Source: Bacillota bacterium (lineage in GTDB: Bacteria > Bacillota > UBA994 > UBA5500). Taken from it: a stretch of 47,628 bases of DNA. Within the stretch, counting starts at the first letter, position 1; each line of letters opens with the position of its first letter. Location: contig JAKOXL010000035.1 in NCBI GenBank assembly GCA_029781045.1, forward strand, positions 1 through 47,628, read 5' to 3'. Below, piece after piece: positions 1-9,057 of this stretch. The notes beneath the pieces were generated by a model. It worked only from the letters and a program-made list of their open reading frames with translations. It made no database searches and had not been told where the DNA came from. The position numbers and the translations under genes were made by a program.

Positions 1-617
1 TTGTCTAGTGGTTCGATCTTGCCCTGCTCATCAATTCGCAAGATCGGCTTGATGTTCAAGACCTCACCCAATATGGCCTTCGTACGGCTGATGCGCCCAC
101 CTTTCACCAAATTCTCCATCGTATCCAAGGTAAACAGATGTACAAGATGACGCCGAGCTTCCGTCACTGCGGCAACAATATCAGCTGCCTCTTTTCCCTG
201 CTGAGCCAGTTCGCCGGCCAGACAAACCAACAAGCCCTGGCCAACGGAGGCGGCTAAAGAGTCGACGATATGTAACCGTCCTTCTGCCAAGCTACCCAAA
301 CTAGCCTGAGCCAGAAGGGCGCTTTCGACGGTGCCACTTAAACCTGAAGATAAGTTAATGGAGATGATAGATACTCCTTGCTGCAAATAGGGGGCAAAAG
401 CATCAATGAACTTCTGGGGCGAAGGTTGGGACGTGGTAGGCAACTGATCTGACGTTTCTAGCAGATGGTAAAACTGGTCATGAGTCAAGTCCACGCCATC
501 GGCGTAAATATCGTTCCCTTGAGAAACTAACAGAGGAACCACACCAATGTCATAGCGCGTCAGTAAATCTACCGGCAAATCGGCGGCACTGTCGGTAAAG
601 ATCTTCACCTTAGTCAT
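1..617 (-). CDS. DegV family protein, 3' end outside window
   Basis: The first 205 residues of a DegV-family protein are visible; the rest lies beyond the window start. DegV proteins are two-domain fatty-acid-binding proteins, some of which deliver acyl groups to fatty acid kinase. The N-terminus begins MTKVKIFTDSAADLP, the typical DegV opening with the TDSAADL motif. A TSQPSP segment follows near residue 65, then an INLSSGLSGT segment near residue 90, which is the family's lipid-binding SGLSGT region, and a GRISRTKAILGE segment near residue 175. The ATG is preceded by a GAGGGAGGGG ribosome site about 6 bases upstream. No other gene in the window obviously shares its operon. Family assignment is firm; the ligand is unknown. 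Confidence 0.93.
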   Translation of the reverse strand, partial: MTKVKIFTDSAADLPVDLLTRYDIGVVPLLVSQGNDIYADGVDLTHDQFYHLLETSDQLPTTSQPSPQKFIDAFAPYLQQGVSIISINLSSGLSGTVESALLAQASLGSLAEGRLHIVDSLAASVGQGLLVCLAGELAQQGKEAADIVAAVTEARRHLVHLFTLDTMENLVKGGRISRTKAILGEVLNIKPILRIDEQGKIEPLD

Positions 618-695
618 AATTACCCCTCCCTCGTCCTGACAATACTCATTTAGCTCTACCTATTTTCGCTGGTGTTAAGGCTATATCCTTCCTTT

Positions 696-1623
696 TTAAG
701 CCAGGAGATAGGCTATAAATGGAATAGTAATGACCGACAGGAGGGTTGTTACGAACACCACCTGCGAAGCCAAGAAGGAATTGGCTCCGTATTCTTGCGC
801 CAAGATGGCCGAGTTGGCTGCCACTGGCATGGCCGCCATAATGGTCGGAACACCGATTAGGAGGGGGTCCGAAGTAAAGCTGCGCAAGACAACCCAAGTT
901 GCCAGCGGTATCGCAATCAGTCGGAAAGAGCATATTACATAAATCCGCCAATTGCCCAACATAGCTTTGAAGTTGCAGTTAGCTAGGAGAGCTCCAATCA
1001 AAATCATCGACAAGGGAGTGGTTAGGGAACCCAGTTGCTTAACGGTAGCAGCTATAGCCGTCGGCAGTTCAATGGAAAAGAGAAAGAATAGGAACCCAAT
1101 GACGACTGCCACAGTAGCCGGATTAAGAAACATGGCTGGCGTGATCTTCTGGGTTGTCCTGTTCACACCCCAGCTGATGATCATGATACCTACGGTAAAG
1201 ACGATTAGGTTAAAGGGCAGGTTATAAATAGCCGCATAGAATACGGCCTCTGCACCAAAGACCGCATTCACCACTGGATAACCCATGAACCCCACATTAG
1301 GAAACAGAAGGGCAAAACGATAAACCCCCCGCATCTGCAGCCGGGGGTTTGAGCAGCTTCCCCACCAGCAATGCCATTAACCCGGAAAACAAGTAGACAA
1401 AAAAGACGATGAGCAAGATTTGCCCACTGGCTTTGAGCAGTTTGGGAGTAAAGGACTGCTGCAAAGAATCGATGATCAGGGCCGGCAAAGCAACTTTCAG
1501 TAGTAGGCTGGATAACCCCCGGGTCACCTCTTCTCCAAATACGTTCAAACGACGGGCTACATACCCCACGATGAGAGTGAAAAACAGCACCAAAATCTGA
1601 TTGAGCACACTCTGAAAATCCAT
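696..1623 (-). pseudogene. AEC (auxin efflux carrier) family transporter, frameshifted
   Basis: Two minus-strand frames join into one protein of about 308 residues, the usual AEC length. The first (from 1623) gives residues 1 to about 96, including the opening MDFQSVLNQILVLFFTLIVG. The second (down to 696) continues with VYRFALLFPNVGFMGYPV, the conserved mid-protein AEC motif, and ends in hydrophobic helices. The break is at a run of six C (1325-1330, G on the coding strand). Removing one G restores an in-frame ADAGVYRFALL join. AEC proteins are membrane carriers of about 10 helices for organic anions or similar solutes; the substrate cannot be told here. The start has AAGGAG about 6 bases upstream, and a TATAAT box lies at 1656-1661. 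It may be intact in the organism if the indel is a sequencing error. Confidence 0.88.
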
Positions 1624-1711
1624 ATCTATCTCCTTCTCTCTCCGATGTATGTCTCATTATAACCGAGAATGGGCAGCAAGGGTGCCCAACGGAGGAAAAG
1701 GCAGACAGGAA

Positions 1712-2839
1712 TTAAGGTCTTTGGCTATGGTTCCTGTTCAGAGTCCCGGCGCGGGTAAGATGCAAGTCCACTGAAAGGTCCACCTGGGCCTGCGCCCATT
1801 GTTCCCGATATTGCATAGGGTCGAACTGCTTGGGATTCTGAGCTCGCAGTGTTTTCCCCACTCCTAAAGGATCAACCCTTAGCTCCTGAAGTTTTGTCAC
1901 GAGCCGGCTCATCTCAATAAGCAGGTAGGACTCCAAAGCCCTAGTGAGGGCATCGGTAGCATCGGGTTCTGTCAAGTCAGCTATAGCATCGTAAGAATTC
2001 AACACATAACGGGCACTAAAATCGACCTTAACTCGCAGCTGTCCATTTTCTAGGCGTGGTTTTATGCGTGGTTTGGGAGCGATCAGGCTGATTTCCACCA
2101 CCGGTTTGCACAGTATATCGCTAACGCCCACATTAGCCACTATGGAAACCTCGCCTATCCTATTACGTAGCGCCATGAGCAGATTCAGCTCGTCTTGGGT
2201 AACGGTATCCACCATTTGCATGTCACGAAAAAGGGCAGCGCCATCCACTTGTATACGCCACTGGTCCAGTACTTTCAACACTGGCACAACGGCATCCACC
2301 CCGAAAGCACTGGCCTCTGTAATCAATTCGCCCATGGTAATCCGTAGGGTATTCCCTTCCCTGTGGGCGTTGCGTAGCATGCCTTGAATCTGGAAGGCGA
2401 TACGTTCTGTTTCTGGTAACTGCACATTCCAGAGATCATAGGCCCGCTCAGCAACGGCAACTAGGGCAGTATCATCGATGGTGGGAACCTGGACATAATC
2501 GATCAGGCCTTCTAACCCTTGACGAGCCGCGTCTTCCCCGAAGACTACTACCCGTACTTTCCCCCCAGCAAACTGCCGCGCATTCTGCCTTTCAAATACG
2601 GTAATAGCCTGACCCAGGTTGTCAGCAGCTATCAGCTCAATCTTTTCGCCTTGGCGCCTATCCGGTAGATAGAGGGGATAAACCAGAGAGAAGTTCATCA
2701 GGTTAGGGCTTTCCGGGTATGGATCGATGCCAATACCGGCAATAAGAGCCATGTCTTCCAAAGGCCGCTGATCCCAGCAAGCTGTCAGTACTAGGCATAT
2801 TATCAGCAGAAGCCCACTAAGCTGCGCTCTTCTCTTCAC
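1712..2839 (-). CDS. Spore germination receptor C subunit (Ger(x)C family lipoprotein)
   Basis: A predicted lipoprotein of 375 residues. From the GTG start the sequence is VKRRAQLSG, a hydrophobic stretch and the lipobox LTAC with Cys21, followed by WDQRPLEDMALIAGIGID. WDxRxLE after the lipid cysteine and the GID motif are hallmarks of Ger(x)C proteins. The C subunit is anchored outside the inner spore membrane and is needed for the germinant receptor to work. The GTG at 2839 is chosen because it has an AGGGAG site upstream and places the signal peptide correctly; longer in-frame starts have no signal-peptide logic. The start overlaps the end of the B-subunit gene by 23 bases, suggesting translational coupling. 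It is the last gene of the operon. Confidence 0.93.
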   Translation of the reverse strand: MKRRAQLSGLLLIICLVLTACWDQRPLEDMALIAGIGIDPYPESPNLMNFSLVYPLYLPDRRQGEKIELIAADNLGQAITVFERQNARQFAGGKVRVVVFGEDAARQGLEGLIDYVQVPTIDDTALVAVAERAYDLWNVQLPETERIAFQIQGMLRNAHREGNTLRITMGELITEASAFGVDAVVPVLKVLDQWRIQVDGAALFRDMQMVDTVTQDELNLLMALRNRIGEVSIVANVGVSDILCKPVVEISLIAPKPRIKPRLENGQLRVKVDFSARYVLNSYDAIADLTEPDATDALTRALESYLLIEMSRLVTKLQELRVDPLGVGKTLRAQNPKQFDPMQYREQWAQAQVDLSVDLHLTRAGTLNRNHSQRP

Positions 2840-3926
2840 TGCTACTTTCTCCCTTCTTGCCACGCAGTAGGGATACCATCCACAATAGCCAGGGTGTAAC
2901 CCAGAAGAAGCCAATGGCTATTAGACTATAGGTACTTCGCACCCGAGTCTCGAAGTCATAATCCGTTTGATAGCTGGTAGTGGCTATAGCCAAAATCAGG
3001 ACAATGAAATAGACGATGCTTGCATTAAGACAGGGAAAGGCACCCTGCAAGCAGGTAATAGCAATATATAACATGACGACAATGGTGTTGATGATCTGAA
3101 AGGTCCAAGCGATCAAGAAGACCACATCGGCCCGTTCAAAAATCTCCAAAGCAAAACGATTCAGATAGGACTGGAGCGGCCAGGTGGTCATAAGGATAAG
3201 CTCTATGCCCAGGTTACCTATGATGAGAAGAGTGGTCATCAAGTAGAAGAAGGTTACCAGCCCCAGGGCAGCAACCCCAATCCCGAATTTGCGCCTGGTA
3301 CGCACATAGGGGTAGACGATAAGAAAAACATCAAATCCGGCAAAAGCATATAGGCCAGGGAGTATGCCCTTAGCTATGCCTGCTACCCCCTTTTCGAAGA
3401 GCGGTCGCACAAAGTCCAGATCGATGGGAATGACCGGTATCACTAGCAGAATGATCAGGGTTAGTGTTAAATAGTTGATCATCTCTACCACCCGGGCGGT
3501 AACAACCACGCCTCGCCTGGCCACATTCCAACAGACAAAGACTAAAGGAACCATAAAGACCAGCTGAGGTGTTTGCCCTAGTGCCCAAGCAGAAACCACG
3601 GGGAAATGGGCACGAGGAACACTCACGCCAATCAGCAGTGTAAAAAGAGCATAGACGAGCAGATAGCCTTTACCCAGAAAGGTACCTAGTATCTCACCAA
3701 TGTACTCGTTGAGCGTCTGTCTAGGGAAACGGCTGGCCAACAGGTGTAACCCCAGCAGCCCCACCACCATTAGGATGCCAGCTAGGAGCATGGACAATAG
3801 ACCTCCCGCCCCTGCCGGTTCCGCCACATCCCGTGCCAGAGTATAAACCCCCGTTCCAACGATAGTGTTGACTATGAGGCAGAAGAGCTGCCACCCGGTG
3901 ACTACCGGACGATGCCTGTTTTGCAC
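2817..3926 (-). CDS. Spore germination receptor B subunit (GerAB-type permease)
   Basis: A 369-residue integral membrane protein with about ten hydrophobic segments, of the GerAB/endospore germination permease family within the APC superfamily. The start MQNRHRPVVTGWQLFCLIVN and the following IVGTGVYTLARD fit the family's first helix, where the germinant-binding half of the receptor begins. GerAB subunits recognise the amino acid or sugar germinant; specificity cannot be read here. The initiation codon is GTG at 3926, only 13 bases after the A-subunit stop. The ribosome site is a run of eight G (3932-3939) followed by AG, so its spacing could change with homopolymer slippage. It is the middle gene of an A-B-C operon. 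Confidence 0.93.
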   Translation of the reverse strand: MQNRHRPVVTGWQLFCLIVNTIVGTGVYTLARDVAEPAGAGGLLSMLLAGILMVVGLLGLHLLASRFPRQTLNEYIGEILGTFLGKGYLLVYALFTLLIGVSVPRAHFPVVSAWALGQTPQLVFMVPLVFVCWNVARRGVVVTARVVEMINYLTLTLIILLVIPVIPIDLDFVRPLFEKGVAGIAKGILPGLYAFAGFDVFLIVYPYVRTRRKFGIGVAALGLVTFFYLMTTLLIIGNLGIELILMTTWPLQSYLNRFALEIFERADVVFLIAWTFQIINTIVVMLYIAITCLQGAFPCLNASIVYFIVLILAIATTSYQTDYDFETRVRSTYSLIAIGFFWVTPWLLWMVSLLRGKKGESSSEEKSAA

Positions 3927-3939
3927 ATACTCCCCCCCC

Positions 3940-5415
3940 TTATACCTTCCGAAAAGGCCGGATAATAACGTCTTTCAGTTGCCGAAGTTTCAGAGGAGCC
4001 ACAGGGCGCATATAGGGCTCCCCTAATGAATCCATACTGGCCAGGTGGGTAAGCACAGCCACCATGACGATAATCATACCGAATCCGGAGAGATAGTTAG
4101 CAGCTAGAATCATTGGGAAGCGCAACATGCGCAGGGCCGTGGCCTGTTCGTTATTGGGTATGGCAAAACCTGCAATAGTGGCGATGGCTACTACAATCAC
4201 CAGTAGGGGCCCTACCAGACCAGCTTGCACAGCCGCCTGCCCCACCACCAACGCCCCTACCACACCGATAACCTGTCCTACTTTTGTAGGTAGCCGGATT
4301 GTGGCCTCCCGTAACAGGTCAACGGTGATCTCCAAAATAATGGCTTCAGAAAAGGAAGAAAGGGGAACTTCACCTCGTGTCTGGGCCACCGTGTTCACTA
4401 GTTTAGAGGGAATTACCTCATAGTGAAAGGTGGTCACAGCCACATAAAGGGCGGAAACCGATGTGGTTATAAACAGTGCCGATAGGCGTAGCCAACGGGC
4501 TGCACTGGCAAAGAGGGGATGAATATAGTAGTCATCGGCAGTCTGGAGTAGGTCAAAAAAGGCGGCAGGCACCACCAAGGCTACCGGGCTGCCGTCCACC
4601 AGAATGCTGACCCGTCCTTCTACCAAATGGGCAACTATCACATCGGGGCGTTCTGTCTGTAATACTTGCGGAAAAGGCGATAGCGGATGGTCGGATATGG
4701 ATTCCATTACATAATAGCTATCCAACACTTTGGGCAAGTCTTCCCTGGCTTGCATCCGCTGCAACCGTTGCTCCACTTCCTCCAGCAATTGTCTGTCGAC
4801 CCGATCAACCAAGTAGCAAATAGCAACTGGTGTGCGCGAAAGAATGCCTAAACGCATGATCTTACTTTTGAAATGGGGTGTACGCAGCCGACGCCGTATT
4901 AAGGCCAGATTATCTTCAATGGACTCGATAAAGCTATCGAGGGGGCCGCTGACGACCGCATCCGATTCGGCCTCGTCGATATTCCGCTTGGGGAAGTCCA
5001 CTACATCAATAGCCACAGCAAATGGAATCCCTTGGCAGATTAGGAGTACCCGACCGTCCATCATCTGCTGCAAAGCCTGATGCAGGTCTTCCATGTTGGC
5101 GTAATCACTGACGCCCAAGCAAGCAAGAATATCCTCCAGTGAGGAGCTGCGTTGACAGTTGAGCAGGGGTTGGGCAATACCTTGTTGAATAAGCTGCGAG
5201 TTGGTTATCCCTTTAAGATAAACTAAGGCCGCCGCACGGTGACCTACTTGCAGGCGGCGGCAGACCAGGTCCGCCGAGTCGGCAAAGAGCTGCTTTATAT
5301 GATCGAGGTTGGCGTCCAAGCTTTTATCTACTGGGTGCTCGCTTTCCAACCCCGTGTTCACTTCTGGTCGCCGAGCTCCAAGAACCCGCTGCAGAATGCG
5401 CCTCCAAGTTGGCAT
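3940..5415 (-). CDS. Spore germination receptor A subunit (GerAA family)
   Basis: A 491-residue GerAA-type subunit. The N-terminal half (about residues 30-290) is soluble and contains the family's cytosolic domain, with DNLALIRRRLRTPHFKSK near 165 and VDRVDRQLLEEVEQRLQRM near 200. From about residue 305 several hydrophobic helices follow, with the conserved ALYVAVTTFHYEVIP and GVVGALVVGQAAVQAGLV segments. GerAA subunits form the oligomeric, ion-conducting part of the nutrient germinant receptor in the inner spore membrane. The ATG has an excellent AAGGAGGGG site 6 bases upstream. It is the first gene of the A-B-C operon. I looked for a forespore sigma-G promoter in the 90 bases upstream and saw no convincing match. 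Confidence 0.95.
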   Translation of the reverse strand: MPTWRRILQRVLGARRPEVNTGLESEHPVDKSLDANLDHIKQLFADSADLVCRRLQVGHRAAALVYLKGITNSQLIQQGIAQPLLNCQRSSSLEDILACLGVSDYANMEDLHQALQQMMDGRVLLICQGIPFAVAIDVVDFPKRNIDEAESDAVVSGPLDSFIESIEDNLALIRRRLRTPHFKSKIMRLGILSRTPVAICYLVDRVDRQLLEEVEQRLQRMQAREDLPKVLDSYYVMESISDHPLSPFPQVLQTERPDVIVAHLVEGRVSILVDGSPVALVVPAAFFDLLQTADDYYIHPLFASAARWLRLSALFITTSVSALYVAVTTFHYEVIPSKLVNTVAQTRGEVPLSSFSEAIILEITVDLLREATIRLPTKVGQVIGVVGALVVGQAAVQAGLVGPLLVIVVAIATIAGFAIPNNEQATALRMLRFPMILAANYLSGFGMIIVMVAVLTHLASMDSLGEPYMRPVAPLKLRQLKDVIIRPFRKV

Positions 5416-5500
5416 TCTTCACCCCTCCTTTTGGGTATTTTTCTCCAAGCCCGGCAAAAGGATTCACCCCCCTTGCTTCTGGGCACTGGCCACCGATATC

Positions 5501-5543
5501 CATATGCAAAAACAAAGACCCGCCCCTACTTGGAGGCGGGTCT
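5501..5543 (-). terminator. Intrinsic terminator of the cysteine synthase-like gene
   Basis: A perfect 9-bp stem, AGACCCGCC at 5516-5524 with its complement at 5535-5543, is followed on the minus strand by TTTGTTTTTG. It lies just after the stop of the PLP enzyme gene at 5556 and isolates it from the germination operon. Confidence 0.9.
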
Positions 5544-5555
5544 CTTATTGCAGAC

Positions 5556-6536
5556 CTAATAACGATGTAGTTTGTAGCCCAAGAGTTTAATCTCGGGTGA
5601 GAGGAAACCGTCTTTCACCGGCTCTGTTCTTGAATAGTCGGTACTCAAATACTTCTTATTGTCATCCGCAAAGACGGTGGTCACTACCGCGTCTGAGCCA
5701 TACTCTTCCTGTAACAACACGGCGCCTAAGAAGTTAGCACCAGAAGAGATTCCCACACCGAGACCAATGTCTTTGGCCAACCTCTGGGCCATAATTATGG
5801 AGTCGCCATCATCTACGTGGACAATGGAATCCAGTTCGGATAGCTTGACGATAGGCGGTATAAACTCATCGGAAATCCCTTGAATACGATGTTTACCTAC
5901 TTTATATCCCGTTGCCATTGTAGGTGAGTTGGCTGGTTCCAGAGGATGGATCTTAGCCTTTGGGTTCTGCCGACGCAAACAGCGCCCAACACCCATCACC
6001 GTACCGCCAGTACCTACACCGGCCACAAAAGCATCTACACGCAGTCCCAGTCGTTCCACCTGCTCCCAAATCTCCTGCCCGGTGGTGAGATAGTGAGCTT
6101 CTGTGTTGTCTTCATTGGAGAACTGGTTAGGGCGGAATCCTCCTATCTCCTTAGCCAACTGGTCAGCCAAGGCGATGCTGCCCTGGAAGCCGCCGGCTTC
6201 GGCTGAAACCAGATGTACTGTGGCACCAAAACTCTCCATAATGCAAATACGCTCACGGCTCATCCAATCGGGCATAAAGATATGCACCGGGTGTCCATAG
6301 CAACGGCCTAGACCAGAGAAGGCAATACCAGTATTACCGCTAGTGGCTTCAATGATCGGCATGCCATCTTTCAGCTCACCGCTCTGTTTGGACTTAATAA
6401 TGATGTGCTCGGCAATGCGGTCTTTAATGCTACCCGTCGGATTGTAGGCTTCCAACTTGGCATAAAGGGTGCGTTCTTTACCTTTATACTGGTAGCGAAT
6501 CTCCGCAAGGGGGGTTTTTCCTGTCACTGCTTTCAT
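5556..6536 (-). CDS. Cysteine synthase-like PLP-dependent enzyme
   Basis: A 326-residue fold-type II PLP enzyme of the cysteine synthase/cystathionine beta-synthase family. [11 protein letters not shown] near residue 32 carries the PLP lysine (K of KDR). [10 protein letters not shown] near 63 is the phosphate and substrate loop, and [12 protein letters not shown] near 175 binds the PLP phosphate. Cysteine synthases make cysteine from O-acetylserine and sulfide. The C-terminal tail ([14 protein letters not shown]) resembles the CysK-like branch common in clostridia. Exact substrate choice (OAS, phosphoserine or cystathionine-type) is inferred only at family level. The ATG has GAAGGAAG directly upstream. 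It is a single-gene unit with its own promoter and terminator. No S-box or Cys T-box was seen in the leader. Confidence 0.9.
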   Translation of the reverse strand: MKAVTGKTPLAEIRYQYKGKERTLYAKLEAYNPTGSIKDRIAEHIIIKSKQSGELKDGMPIIEATSGNTGIAFSGLGRCYGHPVHIFMPDWMSRERICIMESFGATVHLVSAEAGGFQGSIALADQLAKEIGGFRPNQFSNEDNTEAHYLTTGQEIWEQVERLGLRVDAFVAGVGTGGTVMGVGRCLRRQNPKAKIHPLEPANSPTMATGYKVGKHRIQGISDEFIPPIVKLSELDSIVHVDDGDSIIMAQRLAKDIGLGVGISSGANFLGAVLLQEEYGSDAVVTTVFADDNKKYLSTDYSRTEPVKDGFLSPEIKLLGYKLHRY

Positions 6537-6580
6537 CTTCCTTCTATAGTTATTTGCTCACGCAATGCTTGCGCTCTCCG

Positions 6581-6609
6581 TAATTAGTAGTTCGCTATAA
6601 ATCTCGCAA
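6581..6609 (-). promoter_or_regulatory. Promoter for the cysteine synthase-like gene
   Basis: On the minus strand TTGCGA (6609-6604), a 17-bp spacer and TAATTA (6586-6581) form a good SigA-type promoter about 45 bases before the start codon. A short hairpin, CGCAA-GCA-TTGCG, lies in the leader. Confidence 0.6.
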
Positions 6610-6648
6610 ATCCTACAGAAGTATACTTAGTTGTTGTAAATAGGAGCA

Positions 6649-8172
6649 CTATTTCCAACCCGCATTATAGAGAATGATGGCTTCGTCGGAACGAGGAGTC
6701 CAGTTGACCCGCTTACTCACACCATAGAGATCTTTCTGCTGGTGCAACAACAACCAAGGAATATCTTCATGTATTAGAGCTAGAGCCTGCTGATACTGTT
6801 GTTCACGTTCCTGCGGATCCATATTGGTGCGAGCCTTATCCAGCAGTTCATCCACGACCCGCTGCCGTTCGGCGTCCACATGATAGTAGCAGAACCGCTG
6901 CCCGGTATGGAACCAGGTATAGAGAGTACCTTCCGCATCAAAGAGTGAGTTGCCCCATCCTATTAACCAGAGATCCGCATCCACTTTCCGGCTCATAATC
7001 TGCTCGGCGTAGACACCCCACTCGGGCAACTTCAGTTCTACCTGTAGCCCGAGGGCTTCCAGCTGGTTCTTTATCGCTTCCCCCACCTCTTTGTCCATCA
7101 TATAGCGGCCAGTGGGAGCGGCAAAGGTCAGTTTGAAGCCATCGGCATAACCGGCTTCCTTAAGCAAGGCCTTGGCCCGTTCCAGGTCGTACCCATAGGG
7201 TTTGAGTTGTGGGTTGTAGCCGAAATCCAGATTGGCTAAAGTCTGGGTCATGGGTGTGGCGTTGCCGCCTAGGAGGTTTTCGACAATGCTATCCACATCT
7301 ACCGCCAAGTTAAGAGCCAAGCGTACCCGCCGATCAGCAAGGGGGCCCGGATTGTCCATCATAAACTGAATTAATAGGAAGCGACTGCTTGGTACCTCTA
7401 GCACCTGGGCTTTACCACTATTGTTCACCGCCGCCACCTGATGGGGTGGAATATTCACAGCGATATCCACCTGACCTGCCTGCAATGCCATTACCCGCGA
7501 TGCATCCTCGGGGATGACTTTGAAAACAACCCGTTTGATCTCCGGCTCACCCCGCCAGTAGTCGGGATTGGCTTCCAGTACAATCTGCTCGTCTTTGTCC
7601 CACCTCACCAACTTATAGGGGCCGGTACCAACCGGTTCCCGCTTGAAGCGTTCATCACCAATTTCCTCCACATAGTGTTTTGGCACTATGCGCAGATTGG
7701 CCAACCTTGCTGGCAACACTGGATAGGGTTGCTTGGTGTGAATGCGTAGGGTGTAATCGTCTACCACTTCGACCGAAGCTATGGCCGAATAGTTGGAGGC
7801 TTGAGGGCTATTTTTGCTGGGATCTAGAATACGCTCAATGGTATACTGAACGTCCTCCGCCGTCAGCTCCTCACCATCATGGAATCGCACTCCCTGCCGT
7901 AGCCGGATTTCCCAGGTGGTGGGGGTCACCGCCTCCCAACTGGTGGCCAAAGCCGGCTCATACTCTTGGTTCGCCCCCATCTCCAACAAAGGGTCAAAAA
8001 TCTGACGTTCCACATTAGCGGTGGTGGTCTCCGAATGCATGCCCGGGTCTAACATGGTGGCATCTACACCTTGGGCCACCACTAAGACTGCTTCCTGTTG
8101 TTTCCCGCCACAACCAATCAACAAAAGAGTGGCTATGAGGAGACAAGCTACTAACGACACTGTTTTTTTCAT
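6649..8172 (-). CDS. Peptide ABC transporter substrate-binding lipoprotein (SBP_bac_5)
   Basis: A 507-residue family 5 extracellular binding protein of the DppA/OppA type. A lipoprotein signal (KK, hydrophobic core, LLIGC with Cys21) is followed by GGKQQ. The typical VRFHDGEELTAEDVQYTIER segment lies near residue 95 and GTGPYKLVRWDKDEQI near 180, and the protein ends with the family's DIPWLLLHQQKDLYG block. It captures peptides (or nickel or glutathione in some relatives) outside the cell and hands them to the two permeases encoded upstream. It is the last gene of the five-gene operon, 23 bases after the permease, so it is probably transcribed from the T-box leader. Ligand is not determinable, but peptides are most likely. 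Confidence 0.92.
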   Translation of the reverse strand: MKKTVSLVACLLIATLLLIGCGGKQQEAVLVVAQGVDATMLDPGMHSETTTANVERQIFDPLLEMGANQEYEPALATSWEAVTPTTWEIRLRQGVRFHDGEELTAEDVQYTIERILDPSKNSPQASNYSAIASVEVVDDYTLRIHTKQPYPVLPARLANLRIVPKHYVEEIGDERFKREPVGTGPYKLVRWDKDEQIVLEANPDYWRGEPEIKRVVFKVIPEDASRVMALQAGQVDIAVNIPPHQVAAVNNSGKAQVLEVPSSRFLLIQFMMDNPGPLADRRVRLALNLAVDVDSIVENLLGGNATPMTQTLANLDFGYNPQLKPYGYDLERAKALLKEAGYADGFKLTFAAPTGRYMMDKEVGEAIKNQLEALGLQVELKLPEWGVYAEQIMSRKVDADLWLIGWGNSLFDAEGTLYTWFHTGQRFCYYHVDAERQRVVDELLDKARTNMDPQEREQQYQQALALIHEDIPWLLLHQQKDLYGVSKRVNWTPRSDEAIILYNAGWK

Positions 8173-8195
8173 GTTGTTTCACTCCTTTTATTGAG

Positions 8196-9038
8196 CTAAA
8201 CCGTGTTTCTTAAGCGTGGGTCAAGTGTGGTCCGCAGCCAATCGCCCACTAGATTGACACCTAACACTGTTAACATAATGGCCAGTCCGGGGAAGGTGGC
8301 TAACCACCAGGCGCTGGTAATGTAAGCTCGCCCATCGGCCAGCATACTTCCCCAGGTGGGGATATGGGGCTCCACACCCAGCCCCATGAAAGTCAGGGAC
8401 GACTCGGCAATGATCATATTCGCCACTCTTAAGCTGGCCATCACAATTAGAGAGGGCATGACATTGGGTAGAATGTGCCGTAATATGATCTTGCCATCGG
8501 TCTGCCCCAAAGCTCTTACCGCCTCCACATACTCTCGAGCTCTTAAAGACATAACTTCCGCCCGCAGCAAACGGCCATAGGCTACCCAACCGGTGATGCC
8601 CAATACGACTATCACGTTACGCAACCCTGGCCCCAGAACCGCCATTACGGCAAGGGCAAATAGAATGAAGGGGAAGGCCAATTGCACATCGGCCAGAAGC
8701 ATGATGAAGGAATCAATTCTCCCTTGCCAATAGCCGGCGGCCACTCCCAGTAGCGTTCCTATGGTTCCAGATACGGCGACCGCAATGAGGGCCACCAACA
8801 ACGATATGCGCGAACCATAGATAAGGCGGCTAAGTATATCGCGCCCTAGGTGATCGGTACCTAAAGGATGCTGCAGACTACCACCAGCCAGCCACGCTGG
8901 CGGCTGGAGTCGAGCTGCCAGATTCTGCTCCCCCGGATCATGGGGTGCTATTAGCGGTGCCAGCAGCGCCATGCTAGTCACCAGTATGAGTAGGCAGACA
9001 CCTACTAGCGCTCGTTTGCATGTCAACATGAGCCTCAA
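8196..9038 (-). CDS. Peptide ABC transporter permease, DppC type
   Basis: A 280-residue inner membrane permease with about six helices. The N-terminal OppC/DppC region ends in HDPGEQNLAARLQPP. GTDHLGRDILSRLIYGSR near residue 60 is the characteristic DppC motif. The EAA loop, where the ATPase docks, is EAVRALGQTDGKIILRHILP near residue 165. TTG at 9038 is taken as the start because GGGAGG lies 8 bases upstream; an in-frame ATG at 9029 is an alternative. It pairs with the DppB-type permease 19 bases upstream to form the membrane channel of the T-box-controlled importer. Confidence 0.93.
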   Translation of the reverse strand: MRLMLTCKRALVGVCLLILVTSMALLAPLIAPHDPGEQNLAARLQPPAWLAGGSLQHPLGTDHLGRDILSRLIYGSRISLLVALIAVAVSGTIGTLLGVAAGYWQGRIDSFIMLLADVQLAFPFILFALAVMAVLGPGLRNVIVVLGITGWVAYGRLLRAEVMSLRAREYVEAVRALGQTDGKIILRHILPNVMPSLIVMASLRVANMIIAESSLTFMGLGVEPHIPTWGSMLADGRAYITSAWWLATFPGLAIMLTVLGVNLVGDWLRTTLDPRLRNTV

Positions 9039-9057
9039 CTTCCCTTCCTCCCTTCCG

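Noticed and set aside
5416-5500. A forespore sigma-G promoter before the germination operon
   Set aside because: Only partial matches at the wrong spacing; it may exist but cannot be supported.
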